NCBI GenBank assembly: GCA_000403215.2
Contig: KE159537.1
Location: 41,551-105,550, forward strand
Reading direction: 5' to 3'
From: Lachnospiraceae bacterium A4
GTDB lineage: Bacteria > Bacillota > Clostridia > Lachnospirales > Lachnospiraceae
DNA: 64,000 bases
The notes under the pieces were generated by a model. The model saw only the letters and a program-made list of their open reading frames with translations. It searched no databases and had not been told where the DNA came from. The position numbers and the translations under genes are program-made. Positions 45,807 to 55,238 of the stretch are shown piece after piece; the stretch's first letter is position 1, and every line of letters starts with the position of its first letter.

Positions 45807-48020
45807 TTAATTTTGTATTGTCTGATTGTATTCCGGCCGGAAGGTGCGCGCCTGCTGCGCTGCCTTTTCTTTTCTGGCTGTCAGCGCCGTATATTCCTTA
45901 CAGAATACCTCCTGTGCATTGCATGTATTCTTTCCTTTGCTCTCCGCCTTGTGATAGCTTCCGTCCGCTTGGAGAAAATGCGCCTTCTGTGTGTCATTTA
46001 ACTGCACCTCAAGGACGTGCCATACCTTTTCTTTGAGCTCGTCATGAAGCACTGGAAAAAGGATTTCAACCCTGCGCTCAAGATTTCTTGGCATCCAGTC
46101 TGCGCTCGCCATATAAAGCTCTGGATTCCCTGCATTTTCAAAGTAAAAGATACGCGCATGCTCCAGAAAATTTCCCACGATCGAACGCACCTCGATGTTG
46201 TCGTTCGTGCCCTCAATGCCTGTCCTCAGACAGCAGATGCCCCTGACAATGAGCTGGATTTTCACGCCCTTTGCCGCCGCCTCATACAGCGCCTTGATGA
46301 TATCCGGGTCGCACAGGGAGTTCATCTTCGCCACAATCTTCGCCGGGCGCTTCTCGATGGCATTCTCCTTCTCCCGGTTAATCAGATACAGAAAACGGTC
46401 CTTTAACCACAGCGGCGCCAGTGCCAGATGATTCCAGCCAAGCGGCTCTGAGTAGCCTGACAGCATGTTAAACACCGCCGTCGCGTCCTCTCCAATCGCC
46501 TCATTGCACGTGAGAATGCCCAGATCTGTATACAGCTTTGCCGTCGCATCATTGTAGTTGCCGGTGCCCAGATGTACATAGCGCCGTATGCCCTCCTCCT
46601 CGCGCCGTACCACCAAAGTAATCTTACAGTGTGTTTTCAGACCCACCAGACCATAGATGACATGACAGCCTGCCTTCTCCAGCTTCTTTGCCCACACAAT
46701 GTTGTTCTCCTCGTCAAAACGCGCCTTTAACTCCACCAGCACGGACACCTGTTTGCCGTTCTCCGCCGCCTGCGCAAGCGCCGCGATAATCGGAGAATTG
46801 CCGCTCACACGGTAAAGGGTCTGTTTGATGGCAAGCACCTGCGGGTCCTTTGCCGCCTGCTTGATAAAATCCACCACCGGCGCAAAAGTCTGGTACGGAT
46901 GATGCAGCAGGATATCCTGCTCACGGATTTTCTCAAAAATGTCGTCCTCCGCCTCAATCTCTGGCACAGGCTGGGGCACATACGGTTTGTTTTTGAGATG
47001 CCCAAAGCCCTCTAATCCGTACATTTTCATCAAAAAGGTGAGATCGAGCGGCCCGGGGATATTGTAGATATCCCGCTCATCAATCATCAGTTCTTTTTTG
47101 ATAATATCTAACAGGCGCTTCTCAATCCCTTCCTCAACCTCAAGGCGGATTGCCTGCCCCCACTGTCTCTTTTTGAGCTGCTTCTCAATCTCCTTCAAGA
47201 GATCCTCCGTCTCCTCCTCCTCAAGCGAAAAATCGGCATTTCTCATAATGCGGAACGGAAACGAACATTCTATATTATAGTTCAAAAACAGTTTATCCAT
47301 ATTGCGCTCGATAATCTGTTCGAGCAATATCACGCGCTTTGTCCCGTCCTCAGCTTCTGGAAGCTGCACAATGCGCGGCAGCACGCTCGGAACCTGCACG
47401 GTTGCAAACTCGACCTCCTTGCCGTGGACAGACTTTTTGTTAAATAAATGGCGTCTGCCCTTCACCTCTTTTCTGGACACCAGCGCGCCGAGATTCAGGG
47501 ATTTATTGCGGATCAGCGGAAACGGTCTTGAGGAATCCACTGCCATCGGCGTCAGCACGGGATATACATTGTCCTGAAAATACCTGTCCACAAAAGCGCA
47601 GTCCTTCTTGGTAAGCTTTTCATGGCTCTCCACCACCATCAGGCCATTCTGCGCAAGGAGCGGAAGCAGGGACTTATTGTAGACCGAATACTGCATTCCC
47701 ACCAGCTCATGTGTCGAGCGGTTAATCCCCTCAAGCTGTTCGGCGGGCGTCATTCCCGCGATATCCTTTTTGGTATATCCTGCATTGACCATATCCTTTA
47801 GCGACGCCACACGAACCATAAAAAATTCATCTAAATTAGACGCTGTGATGCCAAGAAACTTAATCCGCTCAAACAGCGGTATATCTCTGTCCTTTGCCTC
47901 CTCAAGCACTCTGTTGTTAAAGGCAAGCCAGCTTAACTCCCTGTTATAATAATATTCTGCTTTGCCATAATCCGTCTTGCCGTTTTTGTCATTATTTTTC
48001 TCACTATTTTTGTCACCCAT
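45807..48020 (-). CDS. ppk1: polyphosphate kinase 1
   Basis: Makes polyphosphate reversibly from ATP. The ~737-residue protein shows the PPK N-terminal domain (YYYNRELSWLAFNNRVLEEAKD, ASNLDEFFMVRVA) and the phospholipase-D-like core. The two conserved His regions are YVHLGTGNYND (autophosphorylated His equivalent) and NFLEHARIFYF. The start is lysine-rich and probably disordered. It lies 17 bp after ppx on the same strand. Confidence 0.96.
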   Translation of the reverse strand: MGDKNSEKNNDKNGKTDYGKAEYYYNRELSWLAFNNRVLEEAKDRDIPLFERIKFLGITASNLDEFFMVRVASLKDMVNAGYTKKDIAGMTPAEQLEGINRSTHELVGMQYSVYNKSLLPLLAQNGLMVVESHEKLTKKDCAFVDRYFQDNVYPVLTPMAVDSSRPFPLIRNKSLNLGALVSRKEVKGRRHLFNKKSVHGKEVEFATVQVPSVLPRIVQLPEAEDGTKRVILLEQIIERNMDKLFLNYNIECSFPFRIMRNADFSLEEEETEDLLKEIEKQLKKRQWGQAIRLEVEEGIEKRLLDIIKKELMIDERDIYNIPGPLDLTFLMKMYGLEGFGHLKNKPYVPQPVPEIEAEDDIFEKIREQDILLHHPYQTFAPVVDFIKQAAKDPQVLAIKQTLYRVSGNSPIIAALAQAAENGKQVSVLVELKARFDEENNIVWAKKLEKAGCHVIYGLVGLKTHCKITLVVRREEEGIRRYVHLGTGNYNDATAKLYTDLGILTCNEAIGEDATAVFNMLSGYSEPLGWNHLALAPLWLKDRFLYLINREKENAIEKRPAKIVAKMNSLCDPDIIKALYEAAAKGVKIQLIVRGICCLRTGIEGTNDNIEVRSIVGNFLEHARIFYFENAGNPELYMASADWMPRNLERRVEILFPVLHDELKEKVWHVLEVQLNDTQKAHFLQADGSYHKAESKGKNTCNAQEVFCKEYTALTARKEKAAQQARTFRPEYNQTIQN

Positions 48021-48037
48021 CACTCATTCCCCCTGCC

Positions 48038-49600
48038 TTAGATATTACTCTTCTTCTGCCTTATGACTGGCTTAATATTGTACACCTCCAAGAAAAAGTT
48101 GGCATACCGCTCAAACAATCCAAACTCCAGTGTCATGTCCGCATTGGTCTCCACTGTGAGCACCAGCGTATCATTCTCATTTGCAATCTTTAGCTTATCA
48201 CATTTTCCCTTATGGCTCAGATCCAGTCCCTCCGAGAGCCGGATAATCGCAGTCAGCTTGGCAATCCTGAGATAAGAGTCCCTGTCAAGCGCCGCATTGC
48301 TGTCCAAAATCTTAAAATAATCAAATTTCTCCGTGGCATACTTGGCAACATTTGCCACAATCTCACGCTCTACATGCGACAGACCGATAATCTCCGTCGC
48401 GCTGATAATATTGTAAGAATTATCACCGACATTGGCAAGGCTGATATACCTGCCGCACTCGCTCAGTATCGCGGCAAGCTGCAAGAGAAGCCTGTCGCGC
48501 TTGGACAATCCGTGTATTTTCTTCATGCTGTCAAAGATGGTCAGCGCCGTCATCTCGCGCTCGCGGGTGCGGTGCCCGCCGCTGTGATAACGCCTGTTGA
48601 TATCTCTGGCACAGTCCAGCATGTCCTGCTCAAAATCATGAAGTACGCCCTCCGTGTCTGACGGCAGCAGCTTATTGCGCTCTGCGTACTCATAGGCAAT
48701 GCCGTCGCACAGGGATACCCCCGGCGCCCACAGCATCTCCGCGCCCAACAGCTTAATCATGTGCTTGATCATCAGCGCAGACAGATATAACAGTGAGATA
48801 TTCTCCTCGGCAAGCCCCAGCGACAGCGCGATCTCTCTTGCCTTTTTCTTTTTCAGGGAGTCTACAAAGCCCAGAAAACTCTCTGTGCTCACCTGTCCTT
48901 TTTTGATTGTCTCAAGGAAATTCCGCTGTACGATCAGCGACACATAATCGTCTACAAGAATAATGTTTTGAATCTTCTTGTCCCCGATAAACATCTCCCG
49001 GAAGCTCTCAAGACTGTCGCAGACCATCTCCCCCACGATGTCCTCCAACTGATAACTCCGGTAGGAAACCCGCGCCAGCTCCTCCCTCATGCGCAGAACG
49101 CCGGGTCTGATATTCTGGGACGTCACCAGACTGTCCTCGTCAAAGAGCGAGATCTGGATACTCCCGCCCCCGATATCAATAAACGCGGTACTCTTTTCAA
49201 TAATGCTTTGAAAATCCTTCACTCTCGACGCGACGGATTTGTAATCGAGAAAACGCTGCTCTGAATTGCTCAGCACGTCAATCCGAACCCCCGTCCGCGT
49301 CTTGATTTGATCCAGCAGAATATACTGGTTCTGCGATTCCCTGATGGCGCTTGTCCCATATGCCTTGTAGGCGTCCACCTTGTAAGATTTCATGATCGCC
49401 GTAAACTCGTTTAACATACGGCACAGCTCGTCCACGCGGTCATAGTTGAGCTTTCCCATAAAATACGAATCCGTGCCAAGCTCGATTCTATGCCGTATAT
49501 GATCAATCTCCTTGATTCCATTTTTGGCAGAGATCTCATATACCTTCATCGCCAGCTCATAGGACCCTACGTCTATCGCTGCAAAGGTCTTGTATGTCAT
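48038..49600 (-). CDS. ppx: Ppx/GppA exopolyphosphatase with HD domain
   Basis: The 520-residue protein has an ASKHA fold Ppx/GppA domain (AAIDVGSYELAMKVYEI, AYGTSAIRES, AFIDIGGGSIQISLFDE) in residues 1-300. A C-terminal HD-type helical domain follows (LTIFDSMKKIHGLSKRDRLLLQLAAILSECGRYIS). It degrades polyphosphate from the ends or hydrolyses pppGpp. Pairing with ppk1 favours polyphosphate turnover. It lies 22 bp downstream of pheA. Confidence 0.93.
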   Translation of the reverse strand: MTYKTFAAIDVGSYELAMKVYEISAKNGIKEIDHIRHRIELGTDSYFMGKLNYDRVDELCRMLNEFTAIMKSYKVDAYKAYGTSAIRESQNQYILLDQIKTRTGVRIDVLSNSEQRFLDYKSVASRVKDFQSIIEKSTAFIDIGGGSIQISLFDEDSLVTSQNIRPGVLRMREELARVSYRSYQLEDIVGEMVCDSLESFREMFIGDKKIQNIILVDDYVSLIVQRNFLETIKKGQVSTESFLGFVDSLKKKKAREIALSLGLAEENISLLYLSALMIKHMIKLLGAEMLWAPGVSLCDGIAYEYAERNKLLPSDTEGVLHDFEQDMLDCARDINRRYHSGGHRTREREMTALTIFDSMKKIHGLSKRDRLLLQLAAILSECGRYISLANVGDNSYNIISATEIIGLSHVEREIVANVAKYATEKFDYFKILDSNAALDRDSYLRIAKLTAIIRLSEGLDLSHKGKCDKLKIANENDTLVLTVETNADMTLEFGLFERYANFFLEVYNIKPVIRQKKSNI

Positions 49601-49622
49601 AGCAGTTCCCCCTCCACTAACT

Positions 49623-50747
49623 CTAATAATTTCCCAGTACTTTCATGTTGCGGGTCTCCTCCCGCAGTCCCCTGAGTGCATTTCTTACTGCACTGTCTGT
49701 CAGATTTCCCTCAAAATCCAAGAAAAAACGATACTCCCAGTTTCTCCCGGCAATCGGGCGCGACTCAATCTTTGTCACGTTCAGACCGTTGTACATCAGA
49801 TGTGAGAGCGCATGGTAGAGCGCGCCGCTCTCATGGCTCACCTCAAAGCACAGGCTGATCTTTCCGGCATTGGTGGCAAATACCTTCTGGTTTGTGATAA
49901 TAAGAAAGCGTGTCGAATTGTTTTTCACATCGTTCACGCCTCTTTTGAGGATATCAAGACCATAGATTTTTGCCGCCGTCTCCCCGGCAATCGCCGCCTG
50001 TGTCTTGTCCTTCTCCTCAGCGACCTTCTTGGCCGCAAAGGCATTATTTTTCATGCTGATCTGCTGCCAGCCCGCCTCTAACAGAAAATGCGCGCTCTGC
50101 ATCAGCGACTGCGGATGTGAATACACTGTCTGAATGTCCTCAAGCTTTGTCCCCGGCGCCGCCATCAGGCAGTGCTCAATCTTGATGATCTGCTCGCCCA
50201 CAATATAGTTCTCAAACTCCACCAGCAAATCATAAATCTCACTCACGATTCCCGCTGACGAATTTTCAATCGGAAGCACTGCAAAATCTGCACTCCCCTC
50301 ATCAATTGCGAGCATTGCATCGCGGAATGTGTCCACGTTGAAACTGTCCACTGTCTCCCCGAAATACTCCATCATCGCCGCCTGCGAGTAGGCGCCCTCC
50401 GCCCCTTGGAACACGACCCTGCACTTTTGGCAGTCGATCGTTCCCATCTCGATAAAGGACAGGCGTCCTCCGCCGTTGTGCTCTGTGATCATCTGATACT
50501 GAAGTTTCCTGCTCATCGACATAATCTGTTCAAACAGATCTCTGATGCCACGCGCATTTAATTCATTGTGTGTCAGTTCACTGACTGATTTTAGCTTCTG
50601 CTGTTCCCTCTCCTTGTCGAAAACCCTTTTGCCTGTCTCTATTTTGTATGCCGCCACCTGCGCGCATACTTCCATCCGTTTCTCATAGAGCTCAACAATC
50701 TGGCGGTCAATACAGTCAAGCTCTCCCCTAAGTTGTGATAAATCCAT
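49623..50747 (-). CDS. pheA: bifunctional chorismate mutase / prephenate dehydratase
   Basis: P-protein converts chorismate to prephenate and then phenylpyruvate for phenylalanine synthesis. The 374-residue protein has an AroQ chorismate mutase domain (1-85: LRGELDCIDRQIVELYEKRM). Prephenate dehydratase follows (about 108-285: FQGAEGAYSQAAMMEYFG, PIENSSAGIVSEIYDLL, NSTRFLII with the catalytic Thr). A C-terminal ACT domain starts at KISLCFEVSHESGALYHAL and contains TKIESRP, the Phe-binding motif for feedback inhibition. Confidence 0.96.
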   Translation of the reverse strand: MDLSQLRGELDCIDRQIVELYEKRMEVCAQVAAYKIETGKRVFDKEREQQKLKSVSELTHNELNARGIRDLFEQIMSMSRKLQYQMITEHNGGGRLSFIEMGTIDCQKCRVVFQGAEGAYSQAAMMEYFGETVDSFNVDTFRDAMLAIDEGSADFAVLPIENSSAGIVSEIYDLLVEFENYIVGEQIIKIEHCLMAAPGTKLEDIQTVYSHPQSLMQSAHFLLEAGWQQISMKNNAFAAKKVAEEKDKTQAAIAGETAAKIYGLDILKRGVNDVKNNSTRFLIITNQKVFATNAGKISLCFEVSHESGALYHALSHLMYNGLNVTKIESRPIAGRNWEYRFFLDFEGNLTDSAVRNALRGLREETRNMKVLGNY

Positions 50748-50778
50748 CTGTTCTGCCCTCCGCTTTTGTTTTTATATT

Positions 50779-50807
50779 AGTATAGCACACACAATAAACT
50801 TTGTAAA
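50779..50807 (-). promoter_or_regulatory. sigma-A promoter of the pheA-ppx-ppk1-maf row
   Basis: On the minus strand TTTACA (50807-50802), 17-bp spacer, TATACT (50784-50779). The pheA start is about 30 bp downstream, which leaves no room for a T-box or leader peptide. Confidence 0.75.
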
Positions 50808-50847
50808 AAAATAATACAGAATTCTTTCATTTTTCTTCTAAAACAAT

Positions 50848-50853
50848 TATAAT
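50848..50853 (+). promoter_or_regulatory. candidate -10 box of the beta-propeller gene
   Basis: TATAAT on the plus strand, with a weak TTTCAT about 17 bp upstream; start codon 48 bp downstream with AGGGAGG as ribosome site. Confidence 0.45.
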
Positions 50854-50900
50854 GATAGTATACACATACTACTATTACAGTTCACAGGGAGGAACATACA

Positions 50901-51941
50901 ATGAAAAAAAAGATTATCATCATACTCTGCATCGTATGTGCAGCAATACTCATCACAGTACTGGCTATTGTGAACCACAACCACAACAAAGTGCCCAAAA
51001 ATCCCCCCGGCACGATAGGAAACACAGCCGGAAACCTTTATAATAACGGTTTGTTCTGTGAAAATGACGGCTATGTCTACTTTGCAAACACCTATGACTC
51101 CTCTGCCCTTTACCGAATGCGTCCGGACGAGTCTGAGATCAAGAAGCTGGTGTACACAGAAGTCTCAAATATTAATGCAGACGGAAAATACCTGTATTAT
51201 TATCAGGGCGGTTCTGGAAGCGGCACAGGGCTTGGCTTCATGGTAAGCACCTCCGGCATCTACCGGACAAATAAGGCAGACCCCAAAGATGTCATCTGTC
51301 TCGACCGCGTGAATGGCAAGTACGTACTCCTCGCAGACAATGACGTATACTATACCTGCTCTTCTGATGAAATTTCACTGAAAAAGGCCTCCATAGACGG
51401 CAAGACGAAGGAAACCCTCCTTGATCTGGACATCCTTCCTGTCAGCATACAGAACTCAACCTTCTACTACCTGAACAATGAAAAGAATCTGCATCTGATG
51501 GCACTGGACCTGAACACCAAAACCTCCCGCCAAGTCATTGCCGAGGACGTATATATGCCCATCATTGAGGGCAATGTTGTCTATGGGATCGATATTCACG
51601 ACAACTACTCGCTCATCAGCCTCAATTTGACAGACGGAACCAAGAAGCTGCTGGACACTGGCAGAATTGACCTGCTCAATGTGACCAATGACTATATTTA
51701 TTATCAGACCTCCGGCAGTACACCGCAGCTAAAGCGTATCCGCCGCGACGGCTCTGGCATGGAGGTGGTCGCAGAAGGGGTGTACAGCAATATCAACGCG
51801 ACGTCGCAGTACATCTATTTCACACAGTTTGGCTACACGACTCCCATCTACAAGACACCTGTCAACGGCCCTGTCCAAGTCACAACCTTTGACCGCGCGT
51901 CACAGGCAGCCATCGAGGAGGCGAGCAAAAAACTAAAATAA
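50901..51941 (+). CDS. membrane-anchored DUF5050-type beta-propeller protein
   Basis: The 346-residue protein has one N-terminal membrane anchor (IIIILCIVCAAILITVLAIV, residues 4-24). The extracellular part has repeated strands typical of DUF5050 and YncE-like propellers (GYVYFANTYDSSALYRMRPDES, GKYLYYYQGGSG, NDYIYYQTSGSTPQLKRIRRDGSGME, SQYIYFTQFG). Members probably bind a ligand or the cell surface; the role is unknown. AGGGAGG precedes the ATG. Confidence 0.83.
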   Translation: MKKKIIIILCIVCAAILITVLAIVNHNHNKVPKNPPGTIGNTAGNLYNNGLFCENDGYVYFANTYDSSALYRMRPDESEIKKLVYTEVSNINADGKYLYYYQGGSGSGTGLGFMVSTSGIYRTNKADPKDVICLDRVNGKYVLLADNDVYYTCSSDEISLKKASIDGKTKETLLDLDILPVSIQNSTFYYLNNEKNLHLMALDLNTKTSRQVIAEDVYMPIIEGNVVYGIDIHDNYSLISLNLTDGTKKLLDTGRIDLLNVTNDYIYYQTSGSTPQLKRIRRDGSGMEVVAEGVYSNINATSQYIYFTQFGYTTPIYKTPVNGPVQVTTFDRASQAAIEEASKKLK

Positions 51942-51960
51942 TCTCACGCTCACAATGAAT

Positions 51961-52019
51961 AAGGTAAAGGAAATCTGGTTATGCTATCCGCATGAAAAAA
52001 ACAACGATTCCTTTACCTT
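51961..52019 (+). repeat. 12-bp inverted repeat enclosing the start of the PF06541-like gene
   Basis: AAGGTAAAGGAA (51961-51972) and its exact complement (52008-52019) enclose 35 bases that include the ATG at 51992. It may be a terminator for the upstream gene, as a T-rich tail follows, or a translation control structure. Confidence 0.6.
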
Positions 52020-52417
52020 TTCTTCAAAATTTCATAAAATGCGGCACGATCGGCTGGTGTATGGAAATCACCTTCACCGCGCTCGGTGCGCTCAGACGGC
52101 GGGAACTCCCGCTGATTGGACAGACTTCACTGTGGATGTTTCCCATTTACGGCTGCGCGGCATTTTTTCAGCCGGCGTTTTTGCTGCTGCGCCACTGTCA
52201 TCTCTTGGTGCGCGGCACAGTCTATGCGCTCTCAATCTTTGGCGCAGAGTACACAAGCGGACGCTTTCTGAAAAAGCATGAATTGTGTCCGTGGAATTAT
52301 AACCGCTGCCGCTGGCATGTCAATGGTCTAATCCGCATAGACTTTTTTCCCTTCTGGTTTATGGCGGGACTTTTGTTCGAGCATGTACTGGCGCCCCGTC
52401 ATGGCAAAAACTGCTGA
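51992..52417 (+). CDS. small membrane protein, putative ABC transporter permease (PF06541/CmpB-like)
   Basis: The 141-residue protein has about four hydrophobic segments and the family pattern: CGTIGWCMEITFTALGAL, LIGQTSLWMFPIYGCAAFF, and YTSGRFLKKHELCPWNYNRCRWHVNGLIRIDFFPFWFMAGLLFE. The annotation as ABC permease is traditional; no ATPase is adjacent and the function is not established. Its end overlaps the convergent carboxypeptidase gene by 19 bp. No good ribosome site is visible before the ATG. Confidence 0.78.
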   Translation: MKKTTIPLPFLQNFIKCGTIGWCMEITFTALGALRRRELPLIGQTSLWMFPIYGCAAFFQPAFLLLRHCHLLVRGTVYALSIFGAEYTSGRFLKKHELCPWNYNRCRWHVNGLIRIDFFPFWFMAGLLFEHVLAPRHGKNC

Positions 52418-53646
52418 TACAGCGCGGCATGGTCCTCAATGCAGCGCCATTTATTCAGCGCATTCACCGTGACGCAGATATACTCTTTTCCATTTTTGTC
52501 AATGCCCAGACTCGCAGCGCAGTTTCCAGACTGGTCCACGAATCCGGTCTTGGCACAAAGCACTTCCCCGTGTGTATCCTTATCCTCTATCCTGCGCAGA
52601 AACAGATTGGATAAGTTCAGCCCCTCCTCATGTTTCTCCGTCACAGAGGTCGTGTACCGGCGGGTACCGAGCACTTCCCGGCAGAAGCTGTTGTCCGCCG
52701 CCGCTTTCAAAATCACTGCGATATCATAGACTGTGCTGTAATGCGCGTCCTCATGAACGCCCACACAGTTGGTAAAGTGCGTAGTCTCTGACAATCCCAG
52801 CGCATCAATCTTCTCATTCATCAGCGCGACAAACGCCTCCTGCGAGCCTGACACATAGACTGCCAGCGCCAATGCGGCATCTGCCCCCGACGGCAGCACC
52901 GTTCCATAAAATAAATCGCGGATTGTAACCGTCTCGCCGATCTCAAAACCTGCGCTGCTGCACCCTCTTGAATAGCCATAATCTGTAATTTCCCTTGTGA
53001 TCTCAACGGTATCCTCTAAATCAGTAATGTGCTCTGCCGCCACCAGCACTGTCAGTATTTTCGTCATAGATGCCGGCGCGATGCGCATTTGGGCATCCTT
53101 CTGCGCCAAAATCTTTCCTGCTGCCACATCAATAAAAACGCCATTGGTGCTGACCAGTTCATCAGACAGCACTTTTGTCTGCTCATCTGCAACTGCCCGC
53201 AGCGGCGGCTGAGAGCTTGTGCCGCCCAATGTCCGTACTGTGAGCGGGTTCAGCTCCTCCAGCGTATCCTGAAGCCGCACGGCAATCTGGCTGCCAAGCT
53301 CGCAGCCTGCCACATTGAGGCTGCTGTCATAGGTAATCTCTGGCGCAGCCGGTCTTTTCAGCAGCACAGCAATCCTTTTGCCAATCAGCAAAATCCCCGC
53401 CGCCAGCACGATGATTGCCGGAATCACCAGTTTGCGTATCAATTCCTGCTGCTTTTTCCTGCGGCGCATCTCCTTCATCCGCTGTCGTCTGCGGGCACTG
53501 CGGACCTCCCTCTCGCGTTCTGCCTCCGCGTCCTCCCCGCTGTCCTGCCGGATCAAATCCGCATCGTAATAAGTATCTGCCAGCACCGCGGCAATCTCCT
53601 CTGCACTGAGTGATATACTGCCAAATTCCTCCCCCTTACTCGACAT
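52399..53646 (-). CDS. membrane-anchored D-alanyl-D-alanine carboxypeptidase (LMW PBP)
   Basis: The 415-residue protein has a charged cytoplasmic N-terminus ([25 protein letters not shown]), one membrane helix (about 72-92: [17 protein letters not shown]) and a serine-type peptidase S11 domain outside. Motifs are SxxK in [21 protein letters not shown] in [15 protein letters not shown], and [12 protein letters not shown] where the SxN motif is expected (SGA instead of SxN). It trims D-Ala from stem peptides. GAGG lies 6 bases before the ATG. Its start overlaps the end of the PH-domain gene. Confidence 0.9.
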   Translation of the reverse strand: MSSKGEEFGSISLSAEEIAAVLADTYYDADLIRQDSGEDAEAEREREVRSARRRQRMKEMRRRKKQQELIRKLVIPAIIVLAAGILLIGKRIAVLLKRPAAPEITYDSSLNVAGCELGSQIAVRLQDTLEELNPLTVRTLGGTSSQPPLRAVADEQTKVLSDELVSTNGVFIDVAAGKILAQKDAQMRIAPASMTKILTVLVAAEHITDLEDTVEITREITDYGYSRGCSSAGFEIGETVTIRDLFYGTVLPSGADAALALAVYVSGSQEAFVALMNEKIDALGLSETTHFTNCVGVHEDAHYSTVYDIAVILKAAADNSFCREVLGTRRYTTSVTEKHEEGLNLSNLFLRRIEDKDTHGEVLCAKTGFVDQSGNCAASLGIDKNGKEYICVTVNALNKWRCIEDHAALYQQFLP

Positions 53647-54001
53647 CGTCTACCTCAACTGCGCCAATGTCAAGCATGCTGAGTGTCCGGCGCTTTCTCC
53701 TGTCCTCCTCAGACTGCTCTAAGATAAACTGCTTCACAGCCCTCGCATTTTTGATATGCTGTATCACCAGCAGCGGACTCGTGACATCACCTGTATGGCA
53801 CTCGACCGTGCCCAGCCCAAACATTCTTTCGACCAAGGAACTCCTGAGCGTCACATCCTGCACCTTGTACATATAACAGTCATTTTCCTCCTTGTTAAAA
53901 AAGCCTGTATTGACGGTGATGATATCCTCTTTGATCATATATACTGTAAAGGTAAATGGCAGTCCAAAAAACAGCCATCTTTTTCTCTCTTTAAATTCCA
54001 T
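53636..54001 (-). CDS. small bacterial PH-domain-like (YdbS-type) protein
   Basis: The ~121-residue protein starts [39 protein letters not shown] and continues [30 protein letters not shown], which matches the bacterial PH (bPH2) pattern. The C-terminus is acidic and charged. Such proteins are often membrane-associated, but no membrane segment is present here. GAGGAG lies 7 bases before ATG 54001. It overlaps the carboxypeptidase gene by 11 bp, suggesting coupled expression. Confidence 0.8.
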   Translation of the reverse strand: MEFKERKRWLFFGLPFTFTVYMIKEDIITVNTGFFNKEENDCYMYKVQDVTLRSSLVERMFGLGTVECHTGDVTSPLLVIQHIKNARAVKQFILEQSEEDRRKRRTLSMLDIGAVEVDDVE

Positions 54002-54124
54002 TCCATTTCTCCTCATATCACATGCTCTAAACTAATTTATACCTAAAAACATTATAACATTCCCTTTTTAAAAGGCAAGAACTATTTTTCCCAAAAATTT
54101 TTGCAGAAAAATCAAAATTTTGTC

Positions 54125-54153
54125 TTGAAAGCCACATAATGTTGTGATACAAT
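54125..54153 (+). promoter_or_regulatory. sigma-A promoter of the pyrBI operon
   Basis: TTGAAA (54125-54130), 17-bp spacer, TACAAT (54148-54153). Transcription would start near 54160, leaving a leader of about 137 nt before pyrB. Confidence 0.8.
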
Positions 54154-54180
54154 CTCAAAAGTATATCAATTGGTGATGAA

Positions 54181-54220
54181 AGGGGGAAGTCGATGCACAG
54201 AAGCTGTTCCCTCTTTTTTT
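54181..54220 (+). terminator. pyrBI leader attenuator
   Basis: AGGGGGAA (54181-54188) pairs with TTCCCTCT (54207-54214, one G-U pair), followed by a run of seven T. This is an intrinsic terminator in the leader. The left arm is also the likely ribosome site of the leader peptide at 54193, so translation initiation and hairpin formation exclude each other. Confidence 0.8.
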
Positions 54221-54300
54221 ATGCATTTTACGCATTTTATGCACAGACCTGCGCAGTCCCCTTCACTACATTCACTATCATTAGGAGGCATTCTATATGA
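54193..54300 (+). CDS. pyrBI leader peptide (pyrL-like), 35 residues
   Basis: An ATG 6 bases after AGGGGG opens a 35-codon frame that reads through the attenuator's T run as [11 protein letters not shown] and ends in TGA overlapping the pyrB ATG (ATGA). It is similar in design, not in sequence, to the pyrBI leader peptide of Escherichia coli, where UTP shortage stalls polymerase in a U-rich leader and a following ribosome blocks the terminator. The peptide itself probably has no function. This is a prediction from layout; it needs expression data. Confidence 0.65.
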   Translation: MHRSCSLFFYAFYAFYAQTCAVPFTTFTIIRRHSI

Positions 54301-55223
54301 AACAATTAAGACATTTGATGAGTCCACTTGATTTTTCTACGGCAGAATTGGACAAGCTCTTCAACCTCGCAGAAGATATCGAGAAAAATCCAGACCACTA
54401 TGCACATGTCTGCGAAGGCAAAAAACTTGCAACCTGCTTCTACGAGCCGAGCACCCGCACCCGCTTGAGCTTTGAAGCTGCCATGCTCAACCTTGGCGGC
54501 CAGGTGCTTGGGTTCTCTGATGCAAACTCTTCCTCTGCTGCCAAAGGCGAAAGTGTGTCAGACACCATCCGCGTGATTTCCTGCTTCGCTGATATCTGCG
54601 CGATGCGCCACCCCAAAGAAGGCGCACCGATGGTTGCCGCCTCCCGCTCTTCCATTCCTGTTATCAATGCCGGAGACGGCGGACACCAGCATCCCACGCA
54701 GACACTCACAGACCTTCTGACCATTCGCGCCATCAAAGGACGGCTCAATCATTTTACCATCGGACTCTGCGGCGACCTCAAATTCGGCCGTACTGTCCAT
54801 TCTCTAATCAATGCACTTGTGCGCTATGAGGATATCCACTTTATATTTATCTCTCCTGAAGAGCTTACCATACCGGACTATATTATTGAAATGCTGCGTG
54901 AAAAAAACGTATCGTTCTGTGAAGTGCGCAAGTTAGAGGAAGTGATGCCGAAGCTTGACATTCTGTACATGACGCGGGTACAGAAGGAACGCTTCTTTAA
55001 CGAGGAGGACTATGTGCGCTTAAAGGACTACTATATCCTCGACAAAGAGAAAATGGAGGCTGCCAAGTCTGACATGATTGTCCTCCATCCGCTGCCCCGT
55101 GTCAACGAGATTTCCGTCGAAGTCGATGACGACCCGCGCGCGGTGTACTTCCGTCAGGTACAATACGGCGTCTATGTCCGCATGGCGCTGCTCTTAACAC
55201 TATTGGAAATTGACGTTCATTAA
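54297..55223 (+). CDS. pyrB: aspartate carbamoyltransferase catalytic subunit
   Basis: Joins carbamoyl phosphate and aspartate, the first committed step of pyrimidine synthesis. The 308-residue protein has the carbamoyl phosphate motif [16 protein letters not shown], the [14 protein letters not shown] motif and the late [14 protein letters not shown] motif. It is paired with pyrI, so the holoenzyme should be the allosteric catalytic-regulatory form. AGGAGG lies 10 bases before the ATG. Confidence 0.97.
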   Translation: MKQLRHLMSPLDFSTAELDKLFNLAEDIEKNPDHYAHVCEGKKLATCFYEPSTRTRLSFEAAMLNLGGQVLGFSDANSSSAAKGESVSDTIRVISCFADICAMRHPKEGAPMVAASRSSIPVINAGDGGHQHPTQTLTDLLTIRAIKGRLNHFTIGLCGDLKFGRTVHSLINALVRYEDIHFIFISPEELTIPDYIIEMLREKNVSFCEVRKLEEVMPKLDILYMTRVQKERFFNEEDYVRLKDYYILDKEKMEAAKSDMIVLHPLPRVNEISVEVDDDPRAVYFRQVQYGVYVRMALLLTLLEIDVH

Positions 55224-55238
55224 AGGAGGGATCTGCAT

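Noticed and set aside
50748..50850. T-box or leader peptide in front of pheA
   Set aside because: The consensus promoter ends about 30 bp before the start codon, so there is no space for such a leader.
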